A stretch of 64,000 bases of DNA from Paenibacillus curdlanolyticus YK9 (GTDB lineage: Bacteria > Bacillota > Bacilli > Paenibacillales > Paenibacillaceae), in the NCBI RefSeq assembly GCF_000179615.1, contig NZ_AEDD01000014.1, positions 48,574 to 112,573 on the forward strand. Reading direction: 5' to 3'. The position numbers and the translations under genes were made by a program. The notes beneath the pieces are model-generated. The model did not search any database. It saw only the letters and a program-made list of their open reading frames with translations, and was not told the DNA's origin. Shown one piece after another: positions 59,647-64,000 of this stretch. The stretch's first letter is position 1. Every line of letters begins with the position of its first letter.

Positions 59647-59830
59647 ATAACGGACCGAGCAGCCCTTATCTGGTCATAATCCGGCACATTTGTGTTTTAA
59701 CGGACTCGATAGCCGCTATTTGGCCAATATCGTCCTCACGGGGCAGAAAAATGGCTAAATAACGGCTGTGGAGTCCGTTACATTTGCAACGGGCACGTTT
59801 AGAGGAGAATAGCGGCTCTGAGGTCCGTTA
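59647..59830. repeat. four-module inverted element (TAACGGAC family), copy 2
   Basis: Forward modules start at 59647 and 59698; inverted modules end at 59780 and 59830. Spacing is 51-82-50, as in copy 1 at 50805. It shares long identities with copy 1, for example ggctgtggagtccgttacat and agcggctctgaggtccgtta. It lies between the convergent chemoreceptor and hemQ genes and touches the hemQ stop. Confidence 0.87.
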
Positions 59831-59835
59831 GGAAA

Positions 59836-60582
59836 TTAAACCGACAGCAGCTCGCTCAGCTTTGCTTCCGTCAGCAGATTGCCGACATAGAACTCGCCGA
59901 ACTCGCCGAAGCGTGCGCTTACTTCGTCGAAGCGCATTTCATATACGAGCTTTTTGAATTGAAGCGCGTCGTCCGCGAACAGCGTAACGCCCCACTCCCA
60001 GTTGTCGAATCCAACGGAGCCGGTAATGATCTGCTTTACTTTGCCTGCGTATTGGCGGCCGATCAAGCCGTGGCTGCGCATCATTGCTTTGCGGTCATCC
60101 ATGCTGAGCATGTACCAGTTGTCGTTGCCTTCGCGGCGCTTGTTCATCGGATAGAAGCAAATATGATTCGCTTTCGGCAGCGTAGGCTTCAGGCGAGCGA
60201 CAACCTCAGGCACTTGGAGCGGGTCAACGCCCGGCTGTCCCATGTAGTTGCTCAGTTCGACGATGCTAACGTACGAGTACGTAGGCTTTGTAAACTTCGC
60301 GAATGACGTTTTGTTAAACGCATTTTCGAGTGCGTTGAGCTCTTCCAGTGTTTCACGCAAATGCATGAACACCAGATCCGCTTTTTGTCCGATAATCGTG
60401 TAGACGGCCGTGCTGCCTTGCTTCATCTCGTTCACATGGTCCCACAGCTTTAAGTAAACATGAAGCTCGTCCGTCGCTTGCGTACGCTCCTCTTCGCTTG
60501 CGGCTTTCCAAGCCTGCCAATCAATCGTGCGAAAATCGTGCAAGGCGTACCAGCCTTCTAAGGTTTGTGCTGCTTCACTCAT
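59836..60582 (-). CDS. hemQ: coproheme decarboxylase
   Basis: A 248-residue chlorite dismutase-family enzyme that converts coproheme III to haem B, the last step of the Gram-positive haem pathway. Motifs include [36 protein letters not shown] with the radical Tyr region, [10 protein letters not shown] and [16 protein letters not shown] with the proximal His. ATG 60582 follows CGGAGG by 8 bases. It supplies haem B for CtaB/CtaA elsewhere in the window. Confidence 0.95.
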   Translation of the reverse strand: MSEAAQTLEGWYALHDFRTIDWQAWKAASEEERTQATDELHVYLKLWDHVNEMKQGSTAVYTIIGQKADLVFMHLRETLEELNALENAFNKTSFAKFTKPTYSYVSIVELSNYMGQPGVDPLQVPEVVARLKPTLPKANHICFYPMNKRREGNDNWYMLSMDDRKAMMRSHGLIGRQYAGKVKQIITGSVGFDNWEWGVTLFADDALQFKKLVYEMRFDEVSARFGEFGEFYVGNLLTEAKLSELLSV

Positions 60583-60768
60583 CGTAATTCCTCCGTATCG
60601 TTCATTTTCGCAATTGTTACCATTGTAGCGTAACGAACGATCGAAGAGCAAATGGCGGACTTGTGACATTTGTTTATAGCAAATTGACTTCCGAACAGGC
60701 TTTCATTAAACTGAAAATAGCAAATCTTATCGGATATTGATCTCAGAGATAAAAGGGGCATAAGGTCG

Positions 60769-61056
60769 ATGATTCAAGTAATTGTGGCAATGGTGCTGTT
60801 CTTTATAATGATGTTCGGCATCGGGTTCATTCTGAATATGCTAATGAAGACGACGTGGTTCCCGATGTACCTGTTCATTATCGTGCTCGTGCCGTTGATG
60901 ATCTGGGGCACATGGGATAAAACTATTTCGTTTGCCGACAACTTTACCGAGTTTACGATTATTGATATACTGCCGGCCATCACTGCGTTTATCGGCGCTT
61001 ATGTGAGCGGTTGGACGATTCAGGCGCTGCGCAAGGGCGGCTACAAAATGTTTTAA
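60769..61056 (+). CDS. yuiB: YuiB family membrane protein
   Basis: A 95-residue protein with three hydrophobic segments: VIVAMVLFFIMMFGIGFILN, FPMYLFIIVLVPLMIWGTW and IIDILPAITAFIGAYVSGW. It matches the Bacillus YuiB family, of unknown function, which also lies next to yumB/yumC in Bacillus. It is divergent from hemQ. The ribosome site (AAAAGGGG) is moderate. Confidence 0.87.
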   Translation: MIQVIVAMVLFFIMMFGIGFILNMLMKTTWFPMYLFIIVLVPLMIWGTWDKTISFADNFTEFTIIDILPAITAFIGAYVSGWTIQALRKGGYKMF

Positions 61057-61180
61057 TCGCAATGTTGTGACAAATTCCCTCGATTGGTTCGGGGGAATTT
61101 TCTATTTTTCGACGTCTGCCTTGCGAGTCTGCTTTATGATAGAATGATAGGAAAGTCAGTTACGGGATGGAGTAGATGCA

Positions 61181-62686
61181 ATGCGCATTACACATGTGCT
61201 GCAGTTTACCGAACACCACCGGTATTACACGTTTCGCGGTTTTTCGTTAAGCCCGCTCGATATGCGGATGCTTTCGTTAATTTATCAGCCGATGATCGGC
61301 ACTTCAGCAATAAGCCTCTATCAGCTGCTGTACCATCAGGTGATGGAGGGCAGAACAGGATATTCGGCTGTCGAATCGCATCGGATGCTGTTTCTGGCGC
61401 TAGGCCTGGAGATGAACGAACGGGGACGGAAGAAGCTGCTGGACGATACGTCCCGGCTGGAAGCGGTAGGCATGCTGCAAACCTCGCGTTTGGCGATGCC
61501 GGATAATGATGATGTCGTATATGAATATGAGCTGTCTGCACCGCTTGCGCCGGATGAGTTTTTCCGCAATCAGCATCTTACGCTGCTGCTTCGTGATCAG
61601 ATTGGCAAATATTCGGTTATCGCCTTGCGCGAGTCGTTTAGCTCGAAGGAGCCAGATGAGCTGGCAGAAGCGAGATGGCATAAGGAAAACATTTCGGTGC
61701 CATTCTATGAGCTGTTCCGCTTGAATACATCGAATGTCGATGACGAGCTGGAGCAGGCGCTTACGGAGGTTGCACCGGCACGCCAGCCGGCGCCGCAGAA
61801 GCCGCTTTCGTCAGAGACGGCGGGCCTGACAGCGGGCGAGCTGCTGATGCGCTTCCCGCGCGGAGCAGGCAACCGCAAGTACGTGGAACGTCTTCGCAGT
61901 GATGCCGATGGAATGGCGCAAATTAATTACGTTGCTTATAAATACAACATCGGAGCAGCGGATGTGTGCCGGTTGCTGGATGAAGACGGCGTCTTTACTG
62001 CGCAAGGCGAGCTGCTCGTAGAGGAGCTGCAGCTGCGCGCAAACCAGCTGTATCGCCAAGATAAGAAACGGGAGTCCGACCGTCAGCGCGTCATGGCCAA
62101 ATCGCAGGCCGCTGCCCGCGAAACGAGCGACACCGAAGACGAGGAAGAGTACGGCGTTCCCGAGGAGCTGTATATGGAAGTGCCGAAGCGTCTGGAAGGG
62201 CGCTGCGACATTCATCAATACAATATGCTCATGCGCAATGAGCCGCATACGCGTTTCTTGCAGCGTTATTTCCCTGGCGCAGTGCCGGATATGATCGATC
62301 GCACCTTTGAACGGATCGATCTGAATTATAAGCTGCCTGCGGCGGTAATCAATGTTCTTATCCATTATGTAATCGGTACGAATGATTCACAGCGCGTTAC
62401 CAAAACGTTTATTGAGGCTGTCGCATCCAACATGCTGCTCAAGCAGGTGGATACGTTTGAGAAGGCAGTGCGCTACGTTCGCGAGCAGCAGGTCATCGAA
62501 TCCGCACGCGGCACAGCTGGAGGCGCAGTTTCCGGCAGCGGGCGCGGAAGAGGCAGGCCGAGCGGCTCGGCATCGCGTAAGCCGGCGATTCCAATCGTAC
62601 AGGAGCAGGAGCAAGCGGGAGGCGCGCCATCGGCCGAGAAGCTGGAGGAGCTGCGGCGGTTGGCGCGCAAGCTGGACGGCAAATAA
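61181..62686 (+). CDS. dnaB: replication initiation and membrane attachment protein DnaB
   Basis: A 501-residue Firmicute-type DnaB (not the helicase), which with DnaD and DnaI loads DnaC helicase at oriC and restart sites. The N-terminal winged-helix DDBH1 region has FRGFSLSPLDMRMLSLIYQP, GTSAISLYQLLYHQV and LLDDTSRLEAVGML. The DnaB_2 C-terminal region contains YNMLMRNEPHTRFLQRYFPG and YKLPAAVINVLIHYVIGTND. A Gly/Arg-rich tail ends the protein. It lies 36 bases before dnaI, the conserved order. Confidence 0.93.
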   Translation: MRITHVLQFTEHHRYYTFRGFSLSPLDMRMLSLIYQPMIGTSAISLYQLLYHQVMEGRTGYSAVESHRMLFLALGLEMNERGRKKLLDDTSRLEAVGMLQTSRLAMPDNDDVVYEYELSAPLAPDEFFRNQHLTLLLRDQIGKYSVIALRESFSSKEPDELAEARWHKENISVPFYELFRLNTSNVDDELEQALTEVAPARQPAPQKPLSSETAGLTAGELLMRFPRGAGNRKYVERLRSDADGMAQINYVAYKYNIGAADVCRLLDEDGVFTAQGELLVEELQLRANQLYRQDKKRESDRQRVMAKSQAAARETSDTEDEEEYGVPEELYMEVPKRLEGRCDIHQYNMLMRNEPHTRFLQRYFPGAVPDMIDRTFERIDLNYKLPAAVINVLIHYVIGTNDSQRVTKTFIEAVASNMLLKQVDTFEKAVRYVREQQVIESARGTAGGAVSGSGRGRGRPSGSASRKPAIPIVQEQEQAGGAPSAEKLEELRRLARKLDGK

Positions 62687-62722
62687 TAGAGACAGGCAAT
62701 CGGAGACAGGAGGAGAGCCGGC

Positions 62723-63679
62723 ATGGAATCGCTTGGCGATTTATTGAAACGGACGCCCATCGGAGGCGAAGCGATACGCCGTTCCGCCCAATTGATGGAC
62801 GAACTGCTCGCCGACCCGCTTATTCAGCGGTTCCGGGCGAAGCATCCGGAGCTTGATGAGGGTACGATCCGTATCAATTTGAACCGGTTCTACCAATTCG
62901 TGAAGGAATACCGCAACTGCGAGCAATGTCCGGGGCTCGACCGGTGCCCGAACGATTTTGAAGGGCATTATACGCTTCTCCAGTGCGAAACCAACGGCGG
63001 CGGGGTACAGATGTATGACCGTAAAGTATCCTGCAAGAAGTTCATCGCCCGGCAAAATGAAGAGCAGATTCGCAGCCGAATCCGCAGCTTCTATATTGAT
63101 GAGAAAGCGTTGAACAACGGCGGGTATTCCGCGGATGAGATTTTGACGAACGACCTGAACCGCATTGAAGCGGTTGGCCAGTTAATGGAATATATCGATC
63201 GGACCAAGGAGCATGGACTGCAGACGACGGGACTCTATCTCGCTGGCCGATTCGGCACGGGCAAGACCTTTTTGATGTGTTATTTGCTTCATGAGCTGGC
63301 GAAAATCGGCCATTCGGGCGTCATTGTCTATATGCCGGACTTTGTTGAAGATCTGAAGGCGATGATGCACGAGCCGGGCAAGCTGAAGGAAACGGTCGAT
63401 ATGATGAAAGAGACCGACTTGCTCATTTTCGACGATATTGGCGCGGAAAATTTGAGCCCATGGGTGCGCGACCACGTGATGGGCGGCATATTGAACTATC
63501 GGATGGAGCGCAAGCCGACCTTCTATACGTCGAACTATGAACTCGATGCATTAGAGCAGCATTTTAGCTTCACAAGCAAGGATGGCGATGAGCGCCATAA
63601 GGGTGAGCGGATTATGGAGCGAATCCGTTCTTATGTCGACGTCATTCACGTGACAGGCGCGAATAAGCGCAGGCGTTGA
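62723..63679 (+). CDS. dnaI: primosomal helicase loader DnaI
   Basis: A 318-residue AAA+ ATPase that loads the replicative helicase. The N-terminal zinc-binding domain contains YRNCEQCPGLDRCPNDFEGH. The ATPase half has Walker A in LAGRFGTGKTFLMCYLL (about residue 172), Walker B LLIFDDIGAENLS, and sensor region KPTFYTSNYELDALEQHF. GGAGGAG precedes ATG 62723. It forms an operon with dnaB. Confidence 0.95.
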   Translation: MESLGDLLKRTPIGGEAIRRSAQLMDELLADPLIQRFRAKHPELDEGTIRINLNRFYQFVKEYRNCEQCPGLDRCPNDFEGHYTLLQCETNGGGVQMYDRKVSCKKFIARQNEEQIRSRIRSFYIDEKALNNGGYSADEILTNDLNRIEAVGQLMEYIDRTKEHGLQTTGLYLAGRFGTGKTFLMCYLLHELAKIGHSGVIVYMPDFVEDLKAMMHEPGKLKETVDMMKETDLLIFDDIGAENLSPWVRDHVMGGILNYRMERKPTFYTSNYELDALEQHFSFTSKDGDERHKGERIMERIRSYVDVIHVTGANKRRR

Positions 63680-63849
63680 CAGGTAAGAGTATGCTCAGGC
63701 AGGCAAAGGCATGCAAAAGAGTGGAAGGTAAGCAGACAGCAGTCGGTCAGGTGGCAGACAGCGGGCGCGGGATGCGCATGCTGATTGTCGGCCTGATTCG
63801 GCTGTTTTTTTGTTGTGGCTTAGCTCACAAACACGGCTGCCGACGCGAA

Positions 63850-64000
63850 GCCAGCAGCGCAGAAGCGCTCATAGGGAATAAAAACCTTCCCTATTCGCAC
63901 GCCAGCTGCGCAGAAGCGCTCATAGGGAATAAAAACCTTCCCTATTCGCACGCCAGCTGCGCAGAAGCGCTCATAGGGAATAAAAAACTTCCCTATTCGC
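63850..64000. repeat. tandem 51-bp hairpin repeats (array continues beyond window)
   Basis: Three units with cagaagcgctc starting at 63860, 63911 and 63962 (period 51) run to the window edge. Each holds two hairpins: GCGC-agaa-GCGC and ATAGGGAA-taaaaac-TTCCCTAT. The preceding 170 bases after dnaI hold a possible terminator-like T run at about 63805 but no gene. Confidence 0.88.

Overview
The window looks like chromosomal DNA of a spore-forming Gram-positive of the Paenibacillaceae (Paenibacillus or Cohnella type). It carries two alpha/beta-type small acid-soluble spore proteins, the CwlJ-GerQ pair, a YjcZ-type peptide, a YheC/YheD-type ATP-grasp protein and Sda. It also has Firmicute-type DnaB and DnaI primosome proteins, a T-box trpS leader, many TTG/GTG starts behind strong GGAGG sites, and orthologues of Bacillus YuzB, YutJ, YutI, YuiB, YumB, YumC, YtgP, YfhP and YcgQ/YcgR. 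Apart from one IS4-family insertion I see no phage, plasmid, CRISPR, rRNA or tRNA genes.

Layout. Positions 1-8.2 kb hold a glycan locus: a DUF1796 protein, an FkbM methyltransferase, a CAP-domain protein, and a leftward operon of GDP-mannose pyrophosphorylase, a Gmd/Rmd-type dehydratase and two glycosyltransferases with very basic N-termini. At 8.4-10.3 kb a c-di-AMP (ydaO) riboswitch precedes a LysM-3D cell-wall protein, followed by a polysaccharide deacetylase. At 10.4-16.2 kb a sugar-catabolism unit (TIM-barrel isomerase, two Gfo/Idh/MocA oxidoreductases, AraC regulator) is divergent from an IclR regulator and an SGNH hydrolase. At 16.2-25.6 kb repeat-rich intergenic DNA separates an IS, a chemoreceptor, two SASP genes, a probable Zur-controlled YcgR/YcgQ pair and T-box trpS. 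From 25.7 to 49 kb come spore-coat/germination genes, haem-A and cytochrome-oxidase biogenesis (ctaB, sco, ctaA), PBP2, a HAD phosphatase, a YtgP flippase, Fe-S assembly proteins, YutJ and the menaquinone enzyme MqnE. From 49 to 64 kb are flavin oxidoreductases, a tandem pair of candidate non-coding RNAs, sda with a DnaA-box cluster, YumC, Rex-box YumB, a second chemoreceptor, HemQ, YuiB, and dnaB-dnaI.

How the parts fit. Respiration and haem genes recur: HemQ makes haem, CtaB and CtaA convert it to haem A, Sco loads copper, MqnE makes menaquinone, and YumB is a type-II NADH dehydrogenase. Sporulation is tied to replication by Sda. The least ordinary content is intergenic. Two unrelated families of about 180-200 bp elements each consist of four palindromic or inverted modules at fixed spacing (three copies of one, two of the other), and four of the five copies lie between convergent genes. 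There are also three arrays of tandem 51-69 bp hairpin units, and a duplicated standalone RNA-like element whose closing helix shows a compensatory change.
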